A DNA stretch of 64,000 bases, from NCBI GenBank assembly GCA_963780825.1, contig CAWADL010000010.1, forward strand, positions 1 to 64,000, given 5' to 3'. The stretch comes from Roseiarcus sp963780825 (GTDB taxonomy: Bacteria > Pseudomonadota > Alphaproteobacteria > Rhizobiales > Beijerinckiaceae). This document shows, piece after piece, positions 18,716 to 26,521 of the stretch. A model generated the notes under the pieces. That model saw only the letters and a program-made list of their open reading frames with translations. It had not been told where the DNA came from and did no database searches. The position numbers and the translations under genes are program-made. Position 1 is the first letter of the stretch, and the number at the start of each line of letters is the position of its first letter.

Positions 18716-19489
18716 ATGCCCCGCCGCATCATCGACCTATCTGTTCCGCTAGAAAACGGCGTGCCCGCCGATCTCGGGCCCGGACCATCGATCGAGTACA
18801 CCGACCACGAGCAGAGTGTCCCCGGCATCCTCACCTATTTTCCCGGCCTGACAAAAGAAGAGTTGCCCGAGGGCAAGGGTTGGGCGGTCGAGCAAGTCAA
18901 GCTCACCACCCATAACGGCACGCATCTCGACGCGCCCTGGCACTATCATCCCACGATGAACGACGGCGAGCCCTCCTGGACGATCGACCAGGTGCCGCTT
19001 GATTGGTGTTTCCAACCCGCCGTCAAACTCGACTTCCGCCATTTTCCCGACGGCTATGTCGCAACGGCCGCGGACGTAAAGGCAGAGCTAGATCGCGTCG
19101 GTCACGAGTTGAAGCCGCTCAACATCGTCGTCGTCAACACCAGCGCCGGCGCCAAATATGGGCAACCGGACTATGTACCGTCCGGCTGCGGCATGGGCGC
19201 CGAGGCGACCAGATATTTGCTGGAGCGCGGCGTGCGGCTGACCGGGACCGACGCGTGGAGCTGGGATGCGCCCTTCGTCCACACCGCTAAGCGCTATGCG
19301 GAAAACCACGACGCCAAACTCATCTGGGAAGGCCACAAAGTTGGGCGGCATATCGGCTACAGCCACATCGAGAAGCTGCACAACTTGGAGGCGCTGCCCG
19401 CGCACGGCTTCACGATCGCCTGCTTCCCGGTGAAAATCGCGCGCGCCTCGGCGGGTTGGACACGCGCGGTGGCGATCTTCGACGCGTGA
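18716..19489 (+). CDS. Cyclase-family (kynurenine formamidase-like) metal-dependent hydrolase
   Basis: 257 aa. The family metal motif is intact: THNGTHLDAPWHYHP (the HxGTHxDxPxH pattern). Also LTGTDAWSWDAP and HIEKLHNLEALP, as in family members that hydrolyse amides or cyclic imides/lactones. GGAGGAAAC precedes the ATG. The pairing with an FAH hydrolase and an SsuABC-type importer suggests ring or amide opening followed by C-C cleavage or decarboxylation of an imported compound; this is inference from neighbourhood. Confidence 0.83.
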   Translation: MPRRIIDLSVPLENGVPADLGPGPSIEYTDHEQSVPGILTYFPGLTKEELPEGKGWAVEQVKLTTHNGTHLDAPWHYHPTMNDGEPSWTIDQVPLDWCFQPAVKLDFRHFPDGYVATAADVKAELDRVGHELKPLNIVVVNTSAGAKYGQPDYVPSGCGMGAEATRYLLERGVRLTGTDAWSWDAPFVHTAKRYAENHDAKLIWEGHKVGRHIGYSHIEKLHNLEALPAHGFTIACFPVKIARASAGWTRAVAIFDA

Positions 19490-19517
19490 AAGTCGTCGCC
19501 GATCGAAAGAAGACGGG

Positions 19518-20036
19518 TCAATTCCAGGAGAGTTGGTTCTTCGGCAGTCGGCCGCTCGGGTCAAAAACGTCAATCTTGTGCGGAAGGCGCGGACCCCAAC
19601 GCCAGAGAACGAGGTTTCGATCTTCCACAGTCGCGCCAGGAGCGTAACTTGGGAGCAGCGCTCCCGCCGCGCCTTTCGCCAGGAGTTCGTCAACCAGTTT
19701 CCACTGCGGCGGCTGCGTTCCGGCTGCGATGTGAGCAAACCATGGCGCAGATAGCACTGTCTCATCGGCGCCCACGGCGCGACGCCCAGCGTCGTCAATG
19801 AGATCGACTATGTCTTCACAATCGACATCATAGGAACAGAGAACGTAGGGTTCGATCTTGCGTGCGAAGCCTTGATTGGCTTCTTTGATGGCGGTGATGA
19901 GATCGAGGGCGAGGTACAGCGCAGGCCGCCCTTTCGGATTGAAGCGTCCGCCATGAATTGCGGCGCCCTCACCGGAAATCGGACGGAACGACCAGCGCGG
20001 ATGGTGCGCGCGATAGGCCGTTCCCTTAAATCTCAA
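19518..20036 (-). CDS. RES-domain toxin of a type II toxin-antitoxin system
   Basis: 172 aa. The RES fold signature is clear: GTAYRAHHPRWSF, GEGAAIHGGRFNPKGRPALY, then LVLWRWGP and FDPSGRLPKNQ near the end. RES toxins are NAD-consuming or ADP-ribosylating enzymes. A TTG at 20036 overlaps the antitoxin stop (TTGA), so it is coupled to it; longer in-frame starts would run into the antitoxin gene. Antitoxin-first order is usual for Xre-RES pairs. Confidence 0.83.
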   Translation of the reverse strand: MRFKGTAYRAHHPRWSFRPISGEGAAIHGGRFNPKGRPALYLALDLITAIKEANQGFARKIEPYVLCSYDVDCEDIVDLIDDAGRRAVGADETVLSAPWFAHIAAGTQPPQWKLVDELLAKGAAGALLPSYAPGATVEDRNLVLWRWGPRLPHKIDVFDPSGRLPKNQLSWN

Positions 20037-20455
20037 GCAAATCCGCCGAGGGCAAGAGAGTCGAGATAATCGCGCAAGGCTTCGGCTTGTCCGGACTTCA
20101 CCAGCGCCTCTGCGGTTCGGTCGCCAAAAGCTGAAATTGGCTGAGCGCGATACCAGGCCAATGCCTGGTGATCCCCGCCCGCCCATTTGCGTACTCGGGC
20201 GATAATTTCCGATTTCACGCCCGGTACGTCCGCGGCCGCCTCATATTCGAGACCCCGCCCAAGTTGCGCAATACGCGTTGCGTGCACCGGCGTAGTCGTG
20301 GGCTTTTTGCCGGCAACTTTTGCCTTGACGGTTGGTTTTGCGCCAGCCTCTGGGTCGCTCTTCGACTTTTGCGCACTTTTCTTTGTCACGCTCGCAGGGC
20401 GACGCGACTGAGCGTTGCCCGAACTCGGGGCGGTTCGACTTGGTGATGACGCCAT
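20033..20455 (-). CDS. Xre/MbcA/ParS-type (DUF2384) antitoxin
   Basis: 140 aa. A Lys/Ala/Pro-rich unstructured N-terminal 60 residues is followed by a helical part that ends in the DUF2384 toxin-binding module (HQALAWYRAQPISAFGDRTA, EALVKSGQAEALRDYLDSLA). Neutralises the downstream RES toxin and probably represses the pair. The long basic tail is unusual and may help DNA binding. Intact frame. Confidence 0.82.
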   Translation of the reverse strand: MASSPSRTAPSSGNAQSRRPASVTKKSAQKSKSDPEAGAKPTVKAKVAGKKPTTTPVHATRIAQLGRGLEYEAAADVPGVKSEIIARVRKWAGGDHQALAWYRAQPISAFGDRTAEALVKSGQAEALRDYLDSLALGGFA

Positions 20456-20556
20456 CTGCGGCTTCCAGACCCGTTAGACTGCCTCACTGGATCGTGGCGT
20501 AAGGCTAATCGCCCGAGGCGGCATTGCCAAGCATGCCGCCCGAGCCCGCTTAGCCC

Positions 20557-21687
20557 TCAGATCACATAACTCTTCAACGGCGCAAACCCATTGAAGCCAA
20601 CCGAGGAATACGTCGTCGTATACGCCCCCGTACCCTCGATCAGCACCTTCGCGCCGATCTCCAACGAAATCGGCAGCAAATAAGGCTCCTTCTCGTAGAG
20701 CACGTCCACCGAGTCGCAGCTCGGCCCCGCCAGCACGCAGGGCGCGCGCGCATCGTCGTCGAAAGGCGTGCGGATCGGGTAGCGGATCATCTCGTCCATC
20801 GTCTCGGCGAGCCCGTTGAACTTGCCGATATCCAGATAAACCCAGCGATGCGCGTCCGCGTCCGACTTCTTCGAGATCAGCACGACCTCCGCTTCGATGA
20901 CGCCGGCATTGCCAACCATGCCGCGGCCGGGCTCGATGATCGTCTCGGGGATGCGGTTGCCAAAATGCCGGCGCAGCGCGCGGAAGATCGTGCGCCCATA
21001 GGTCCTGATCGGCAACGTTTCCTTCAGATAGCGCGTCGGAAAGCCGCCGCCGAGGTTCAGCATCTGCAACTCGATGCCGCGCTCGGCGAGATCCTTGAAG
21101 ATGGCCGCGGAAGCCTTCAGCGCCCCGTCCCACATGCGCGGATCGCGCTGCTGCGAGCCGACGTGGAACGACAGGCCGTGCGCGACCAGACCGAGCGCAT
21201 GCGCATGTTCGAGCACGCGCGCGGCCATCTCCGGCGCGCAGCCGAACTTGCGCGACAGCGGCCATTCCGCGCCGGCGCCGTCGCAGAGGATGCGGCAGAA
21301 CACTTTTGCCCCCGGCGCCGCGCGCGCGATCTTCTCGACCTCGGCTTCGCAGTCGACAGCAAACAGGCGCACGCCGAACTCGAAAGCCCTGGCGATGTCG
21401 CGCTCCTTCTTGATCGTGTTGCCGAAGCTGATGCGGTCGGCCGTCGCGCCGGCCGCGAGCGCTTGCTCGATCTCGGGCACGGAGGCGCAATCGAAACAGG
21501 CGCCGAGCCGCGCCAGCAGATCAAGGATCTCCGGCGACGGATTGGCTTTTACTGCGTAGAAAACGCGGGTGTCAGGCAACGCCTTGGCGAAGCCGAAATA
21601 GTTCTCGCGCACGACCTCGAGGTCGACGACGAGCCGCGGTCCCTCCTCGGGATTACGGTTGAGGAACTCCTTGATGCGATCGGTCAT
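20557..21687 (-). CDS. Ornithine/lysine decarboxylase, fold-type III PLP enzyme
   Basis: 376 aa. PLP-lysine motif VFYAVKANPSPEIL, SFHVGSQQ, phosphate loop NLGGGFPTRY, EPGRGMVGNAGV, and the active-site Cys/Asp motif GPSCDSVDVLYE. It makes putrescine from ornithine (possibly also cadaverine) in the cytoplasm. ATG 21687 is chosen: it starts the family N-terminus and has GGGGGA upstream, whereas the longer frame runs into the leader. The uncharged leader and the PotAD-like and PuuB-like genes elsewhere in the window are consistent with active polyamine metabolism. Confidence 0.88.
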   Translation of the reverse strand: MTDRIKEFLNRNPEEGPRLVVDLEVVRENYFGFAKALPDTRVFYAVKANPSPEILDLLARLGACFDCASVPEIEQALAAGATADRISFGNTIKKERDIARAFEFGVRLFAVDCEAEVEKIARAAPGAKVFCRILCDGAGAEWPLSRKFGCAPEMAARVLEHAHALGLVAHGLSFHVGSQQRDPRMWDGALKASAAIFKDLAERGIELQMLNLGGGFPTRYLKETLPIRTYGRTIFRALRRHFGNRIPETIIEPGRGMVGNAGVIEAEVVLISKKSDADAHRWVYLDIGKFNGLAETMDEMIRYPIRTPFDDDARAPCVLAGPSCDSVDVLYEKEPYLLPISLEIGAKVLIEGTGAYTTTYSSVGFNGFAPLKSYVI

Positions 21688-21689
21688 AG

Positions 21690-22200
21690 CGGCATCCCCC
21701 GCGCGCTCGGAGAGCGCGCGATAGTCGACAACAGGGAGGTGGCGATGCGTCGCGGCCCGCGCGCGTTGGAGACGCACGGACGCCGTCGTTGACCCGCCAA
21801 CCACGAACCCGATGCGAAGCGTCGACACGGCGGAGAGCCGCGCCAATCCCGCAACGGGATCAGATGCTGCGCCGTGGCCTCGAGCGGCGAACCTCGCGTT
21901 CGCGTTTCAAAGCCATCGTTTGGAAAGGAGGAATCCCTTCCGCACACCCGGCAAGATAGACTAGCCTCTTCGGTGAGCCGGCCTTTGGAGGGCCGACGGA
22001 GACCAAAAAAGCCCGGTCCGTCGTTGCTTCAAGTCGCGTCCCCCGTTAGGCGGGGTTCGCCGGTTCGTCTCCGGCTGTCGACCTCTTCAGGGGCGGTTGA
22101 CTGGCCTCTTGTCCAGATCCCCGCCGGTCGACACGCGTCCACAGGCACGTGCGTATTGGGCAGGTCGGAGATTGTGCGAGTTGCTCGGAAATGCAAGCGG
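21690..22200 (-). promoter_or_regulatory. Long structured 5' leader of the ornithine decarboxylase (speF-element candidate)
   Basis: About 500 nt lie between the decarboxylase start and the divergent irr gene region and carry no convincing gene. Read on the minus strand they hold strong stems, for example CGACGGACC and GGTCTCCGTCG enclosing GGGCTTTTTT, and CCGCC/GGCGG and GGCCGGC-type helices. Alphaproteobacterial ornithine decarboxylase genes are known to carry a large leader RNA (the speF element). The match is by position and structure only; no covariance search was possible. Confidence 0.45.
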
Positions 22201-22339
22201 TTTTTTCCGCCCGGGACGATTTTTTTCCCTGTCGCACAATCGTCACATCTGACACTTTGGCGACTTCCCGAGCGACCCGCCCGTCCCTCGCCGCATTTGC
22301 GGCAACGCCCACACCCTGATAGGATAATCATTCGATAGG

Positions 22340-22849
22340 GTGTTTCGGACGCGAGGGCGGCGAGCTATCGCCGGTAAGACGTTGAGCAATAACCCGGAAA
22401 TGGGCCGATTGTGGGTGAAGCTGGCCTCGGCCGGCGTGCGCCCGACTCGCCAGCGACTTGAACTCGCCGAGCTGCTGTTCGGCAAGGGCGATCGGCATTT
22501 CACCGCCGAGACCATCCATGGCGAAGCGCGGGCTTTGCGCTATCCGCCTTCCCTAGGCACTGTCTATAACACTCTGAATCAATTCGTGGAAAACGGGTTG
22601 TTGCGAGAGATTGCGCTCTACGATTCGAAGATCTGGTACGACACCAATACCGGCCCGCATTGCCACTATTACTGGGAAGACACCCAACAACTTTCCGATA
22701 TTCCCAGCGAGCACATCCCGTCATTAACGGTCCCGCCGCCCGCGGGCGCCAAGGTCACCGCGATCGATGTTATCGTGCGGGTGCGCTCCGGGGAGCCCGA
22801 AACGCTGCCGGAATGCCCGGTCGCCAAGTTTGAATTGTTTCTAAAGTGA
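22340..22849 (+). CDS. irr: Iron response regulator Irr (Fur family)
   Basis: 169 aa from GTG 22340 (an internal ATG at 22400 is an alternative). Fur fold: GVRPTRQRLELAELLFGKGD, HFTAETIHGEA, SLGTVYNTLNQFVENGLLRE, and the His-rich site NTGPHCHYYWED that corresponds to the haem/metal-binding HxH of Irr. Irr is the dominant iron regulator in Hyphomicrobiales, acting when haem is low. Downstream neighbours are iron-import genes, which supports the call. Confidence 0.86.
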   Translation: MFRTRGRRAIAGKTLSNNPEMGRLWVKLASAGVRPTRQRLELAELLFGKGDRHFTAETIHGEARALRYPPSLGTVYNTLNQFVENGLLREIALYDSKIWYDTNTGPHCHYYWEDTQQLSDIPSEHIPSLTVPPPAGAKVTAIDVIVRVRSGEPETLPECPVAKFELFLK

Positions 22850-23030
22850 TTTGAACCGTTTCAAAACGCGGCGCCAGTCATTGCGCGGCGCGCGACCAAA
22901 CGCCTAGCTCCCATCACGGCGCCTGTGCCAGCTTCGCGCTGCAGGCCTCTTCGACGGTTCAAGAATTCGACCCGTCCGCGTGATCGCGGCCATCCACTCG
23001 GGATCGAGTTGCGGAATGAAGGAGCGTTGC

Positions 23031-23372
23031 GTGAAGGTGCTATTTATCGGCGCGGCTATTTTTGGCCTGGCGTTGTCCGGCCTAGCGGCGACGCCGGCGC
23101 TCGCCGACGACGCAACCGTCAAAGTCGTACTGAAGGACCACAAGTTCATTCCGCATGACCCGAGCGCGCCGGTCGGCAAGCCGATCTCGATCGAGGTGAC
23201 CAACCAGGACAAGACGCCCTCGGAATTCGAGAGCAAGACTTTGCGCGTCGAGAAGGTCGTTCCCGCCGGCGGGACCGTCACGGTGCGGGTGCGCGCGTTG
23301 ACGCCTGGGCGCTACCGATTCTTCGACGATTATCACGAGGACACGACCGAAGGTTTCCTCGTCGTTCAATAG
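23031..23372 (+). CDS. Periplasmic cupredoxin-domain protein (iron uptake, EfeO N-domain-like)
   Basis: 113 aa with a signal peptide (VLFIGAAIFGLALSGLAATP, cut near ALADD) and a single cupredoxin-like domain: VVLKDHKFIPHDPSAPVGK, SEFESKTLRVEKVVPAGGT, YRFFDDYHEDTTEGFLVV. These proteins accompany FTR1 permeases and are thought to bind or oxidise iron. GTG 23031 is chosen because AAGGAG lies 8 nt upstream; in-frame upstream starts give a poorer signal peptide. 15 bp upstream of the FTR1 gene. Confidence 0.78.
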   Translation: MKVLFIGAAIFGLALSGLAATPALADDATVKVVLKDHKFIPHDPSAPVGKPISIEVTNQDKTPSEFESKTLRVEKVVPAGGTVTVRVRALTPGRYRFFDDYHEDTTEGFLVVQ

Positions 23373-23387
23373 TCAGAGACTCCTGCC

Positions 23388-24224
23388 ATGCTCGGCGCGC
23401 TCATCATCGTCTTCCGCGAAGTCATCGAGGCCGGCCTGATCGTCGGCATCGTGCTCGCCGTCACCAGGGGCCTTCGCGGCAGCCGGCTGCTGGTCGGGCT
23501 TGGCGTGATCGCCGGCGTGCTGGGCGCCTCGCTGGTGGCGGTTTTCGCCGGAGCGATCGGGAATGCGCTCGCAGGTGTCGGGCAGGAGGTGTTCAACGCC
23601 TCCATCCTGTTGCTCGCGGTGGCGATGCTGACTTGGCACAACGTCTGGATGGCGACGCACGGGCGGGAGTTGGCGGCGGAAGTCAAACAAGTCGGCGCCG
23701 AGGTGCGCGCAGGATCGCGCTCGATCGCGGCGCTCGGCGTCGTCGTCGCGGTCGCGGTGATGCGCGAGGGCTCGGAGGTCGTGTTGTTCCTCTATGGGCT
23801 GGTGGCTTCAGCGAACTCGACCGCTTACGAACTCATCGAGGGTTCGTTACTCGGCCTGTTGCTGGGCGCTGTTGTCACCGCGCTCACCTATTTCGGGTTG
23901 GTGACGATCCCGACGCGCTGGCTGTTCAAGGTGACGACGGCGCTCATCACCTTCCTGGCTGCGGGGCTTGCGGCCCAGGCGGTGGTGTTCCTGCAGCAGG
24001 CGGGCATCTTGACCGCGCTCGCCGACACCGCCTGGGACACCTCCGCAATCCTCTCCGACACGAGCCTGTTCGGCCGCGTGTTGCACACGCTGGTTGGTTA
24101 TTCCGATCAGCCTTCCCTGCTGCAGGTGGTCGTCTATCTTGTCGTGTTGATCGGCGGTTTTGCGCTGTCACGCGCGTTTGGCGCGCAAGCGGCGCCAAGG
24201 CCGCGGGTCGCTGCTGCGGAATAG
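23388..24224 (+). CDS. FTR1-family iron permease (EfeU-like)
   Basis: 278 aa, seven predicted membrane helices. Both iron-coordinating REXXE motifs are present: FREVIEAG in helix 1 and MREGSEVVLF in helix 4. Imports iron across the inner membrane, probably ferric iron presented by the cupredoxin protein encoded just upstream. No EfeB peroxidase gene is nearby. Likely iron-regulated given irr immediately upstream. Confidence 0.88.
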   Translation: MLGALIIVFREVIEAGLIVGIVLAVTRGLRGSRLLVGLGVIAGVLGASLVAVFAGAIGNALAGVGQEVFNASILLLAVAMLTWHNVWMATHGRELAAEVKQVGAEVRAGSRSIAALGVVVAVAVMREGSEVVLFLYGLVASANSTAYELIEGSLLGLLLGAVVTALTYFGLVTIPTRWLFKVTTALITFLAAGLAAQAVVFLQQAGILTALADTAWDTSAILSDTSLFGRVLHTLVGYSDQPSLLQVVVYLVVLIGGFALSRAFGAQAAPRPRVAAAE

Positions 24225-24244
24225 ACCTGTAGATCGGTTGGCGC

Positions 24245-24341
24245 TGTAGCCGCGATCTCCAGATCGCGGTGGCTGTGCGATCGCGCCTTGCCGGGAAAGC
24301 GCCGATCGCTTGGAAACCGCGATCTGGAGATCGCGGCTACA
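24245..24341. repeat. REP-type palindrome pair (GATCTCCAGATC tip)
   Basis: TGTAGCCGCGATCTCCAGAT at the left is repeated as the reverse complement at the right (CGCGATCTGGAGATCGCGGC), about 97 bp in all. Same frame (TGTAGCCGCG...CGCGGCTACA) as the copies at 34008, 40579 and 44040 but with a different stem tip. Lies just downstream of the FTR1 gene. Confidence 0.75.
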
Positions 24342-24351
24342 GCGCTTTCGT

Positions 24352-24645
24352 TCACTCCAGCCACTCCAGCAAGCTGCCGAAGACCTCGCTGAAGACAAAC
24401 TCCAGAAGGTCGGGAGTCCCTTCGGCCAGAACCTCCAGCACCCCTTCACCCCCGGTTTTCTCAGGGGTGGCGTCGACGGGAGTGTCACCAGCAGCCGATA
24501 CCCTCGCCGTCTCCGACGGCTGCGGCGGAGCTTCAAGGATAAAAACGCGCTGTTCCTCGGGCGAAAGCGCGAAAAGCCTCTCCAAGGGATCGTCAGGGGA
24601 AGACTCCGCGCATGACACCGGCCTTTCTCGAGCGCGCCGGCTCAT
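24352..24645 (-). CDS. Small acidic hypothetical protein
   Basis: 97 aa, acidic, low Cys, with EAPPQPSETARVSAAGDTPV as a flexible middle and a leucine-rich acidic end (VLAEGTPDLLEFVFSEVFGS). I do not recognise it. It sits between two palindromic repeats, has no clear ribosome site, and competes with an opposite-strand frame, so it may not be a gene. The interval 24650-24960 otherwise holds only a repeat and the promoter area of the next cluster. Confidence 0.3.
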   Translation of the reverse strand: MSRRARERPVSCAESSPDDPLERLFALSPEEQRVFILEAPPQPSETARVSAAGDTPVDATPEKTGGEGVLEVLAEGTPDLLEFVFSEVFGSLLEWLE

Positions 24646-24721
24646 GAAAGATTGAGATCGCCACGAAAAACTTATCGCACCAGACATTAAAGGAAAGCGA
24701 CTTTCGCCACCTCGCGAAGCC

Positions 24722-24811
24722 CGGAGGGTCGGCGTCCACGCCGACCTTTTTGGCCACGCGCGGCCAGCCTTGGCGATGAACCCTCGTCGGCCTGGAGGCC
24801 GACGCTCCGCG
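24722..24811. repeat. Palindromic repeat, GGAGGGTCGGCGTCC family (upstream copy)
   Basis: The arms CGGAGGGTCGGCGTCCACGC and TCGGCCTGGAGGCCGACGCT each contain a small hairpin and enclose about 40 bp. Other copies are at 29921-30010 (inverted) and 59410-59501. It precedes the four-gene cluster by about 150 bp. Confidence 0.7.
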
Positions 24812-24964
24812 GGGCAGGCGCTTCAGGTCGCCGCGCGGCTCAGCAACGCTTAGCGATTTGTTAGGCCGCCGCCGCTAGGTTCTTCGCATTCTAAACTTTT
24901 GAAATACACGGCGTTACTGCCGCCCGGCCCGTCAACATCGGAACACGCCTAAAGGAAGCGCCGC

Positions 24965-26464
24965 TTGGACTCCACTCTTCCGCTCAGCGCCCGTCGGGAA
25001 ATCGAGGCCATTGTGTTGGGGCGTCCCGAGGTATCGCAGGTCTCGATACTCGATCAGGAAGACCCGGCCGGCGAACGCTACTCGATCGTCTACGCGACGG
25101 CTTCTTCAACCCGATCGAGTGCAAAGCCGGCGCAACCGCCGTCGAGCCAGCAGGACGGCCGTGTCGGACAGTGGAAAACCATCTTCAACATGACCTATCG
25201 CCCGCAAAAGCAGGACAACGGTCCGAATTTTGTGGGTTGGCGGAGCAGCTACACCAACAAGGAAATCCCGCCTGAGGAGATGCAGGAATGGCTCGACTGC
25301 ACGGTCGCGCGCATCGAATCTTACGAGCCCGAGCGGGTATTGGAGATCGGCTGCGGCGTCGGCTTGCTCACGCAGAGGTTAGCGCCAGGCCGCAAGGCGT
25401 ACACGGGTACGGATTTTTCCGGCGCGGCGATAAAGCGGCTGCGCGAGTTCACCGCGGCCCGGCCTGATTTGCGACATGTCGAGTTGTCCGAGTGCGAGGC
25501 CACCGATCTTGCCGGTCTCTCCCGCGAATCCTTCGACATGGTGGTGATCAATTCGGTCGTGCAATATTTTCCCGACCTCGCCTATCTCGAAACCGTGCTG
25601 ACCCGCGCGGCGGACCTCGTCGCTCCCGGCGGCCGCCTGTTCATCGGCGATGTCCGTCATCTCGGCCTGCTGCCTGCCTTTCACGCTGGCGTGCAGCTGG
25701 CGAAAGCTCCCGCCAACGCGAAAGTGGGTTGGCTCAGGAGCAAAGTGTCGCTGATGATCGATCAAGAGCGGGAACTGGTGATCGATCCTGAGTTCTTCCG
25801 CGGCGTGAGTGATCTAATTCCGCGCGTTTCGGGCGCGGACATTTTGCTAAAGCGGGGTCACGCCCGCAACGAGATGAACGACTACCGCTATGATGCGGTC
25901 CTGCAGATCGGCGAGGATCCGGCCGTCGCCGCGGCGGATGTCTCCTGCTGGCGGACTGAAGGCTTCAAAGTCGACGACATCGTTTCGCATTTGCAGGCGC
26001 GGAAATCGGACGCCGTCCAGATCGTTGGTGTTCCCAATCTCCGAGTCGCCAAGGATGTCATCGCTTGGCGGCTATTGAATCAACTCGATGCGCAAATCCC
26101 GGCGACGCGCATCCGCGAGATGATCGCAGAGCTAGACGCCCAGGCTGTTGATCCCGAGACCTTCTGGCGGCTGCAAGATCAAGGCGCATATGATGTCCTG
26201 GTCGAGTTGCCCTCGCACTCGCGTGACGGGAGCTTCGACGTCACCATCAGCCGGCGCGATTGTCGGATAGGCCGTCAAGCCAAAAGCCTCGCGACAACGC
26301 CCCACGCAAGCTTCGTCCGCAAGTCGACCGACCCGCTTGCCGCGGCTCACAAGCAACAACTCGCCGTCACTCTCTCGACGCTTCTGCGCGAGCGACTGTC
26401 GGCGATGCAACAACCAGCGGCCGTCCTGGTCGTGGATCAACTCCCCACGGCGGAGGCGGCTTGA
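24965..26464 (+). CDS. Stand-alone NRPS-type methyltransferase flanked by adenylation C-subdomain remnants
   Basis: 499 aa from a TTG with AAGGAAG upstream. Residues 1-45 (EIEAIVLGRPEVSQVSILDQ, GERYSIVYA) match the start of an adenylation-enzyme C-subdomain after motif A8. Residues about 75-420 are an NRPS N-methyltransferase domain with motif I VLEIGCGVGLLTQRLAPG, VVINSVVQYFPDL and VAPGGRLFIGDVRHL. The last 50 residues (LSTLLRERLSAMQQPAAVLV, then DQLPTAEAA) match the A9 region but stop before the A10 NGK lysine. In NRPSs this methyltransferase is inserted exactly there, but the adenylation core is absent. Probably methylates an aminoacyl-carrier made by the next gene. Confidence 0.78.
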   Translation: MDSTLPLSARREIEAIVLGRPEVSQVSILDQEDPAGERYSIVYATASSTRSSAKPAQPPSSQQDGRVGQWKTIFNMTYRPQKQDNGPNFVGWRSSYTNKEIPPEEMQEWLDCTVARIESYEPERVLEIGCGVGLLTQRLAPGRKAYTGTDFSGAAIKRLREFTAARPDLRHVELSECEATDLAGLSRESFDMVVINSVVQYFPDLAYLETVLTRAADLVAPGGRLFIGDVRHLGLLPAFHAGVQLAKAPANAKVGWLRSKVSLMIDQERELVIDPEFFRGVSDLIPRVSGADILLKRGHARNEMNDYRYDAVLQIGEDPAVAAADVSCWRTEGFKVDDIVSHLQARKSDAVQIVGVPNLRVAKDVIAWRLLNQLDAQIPATRIREMIAELDAQAVDPETFWRLQDQGAYDVLVELPSHSRDGSFDVTISRRDCRIGRQAKSLATTPHASFVRKSTDPLAAAHKQQLAVTLSTLLRERLSAMQQPAAVLVVDQLPTAEAA

Positions 26465-26521
26465 ACCCCACGCCCTCCGGGTGGGCGTCCGGCTTCGCCG
26501 AACCAAGAAAGCTTTTCGATC

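Noticed and set aside
24269..24655. 128-codon plus-strand frame between FTR1 and the cluster
   Set aside because: Ser/Arg-rich, starts within a REP palindrome and competes with a more protein-like minus-strand frame.
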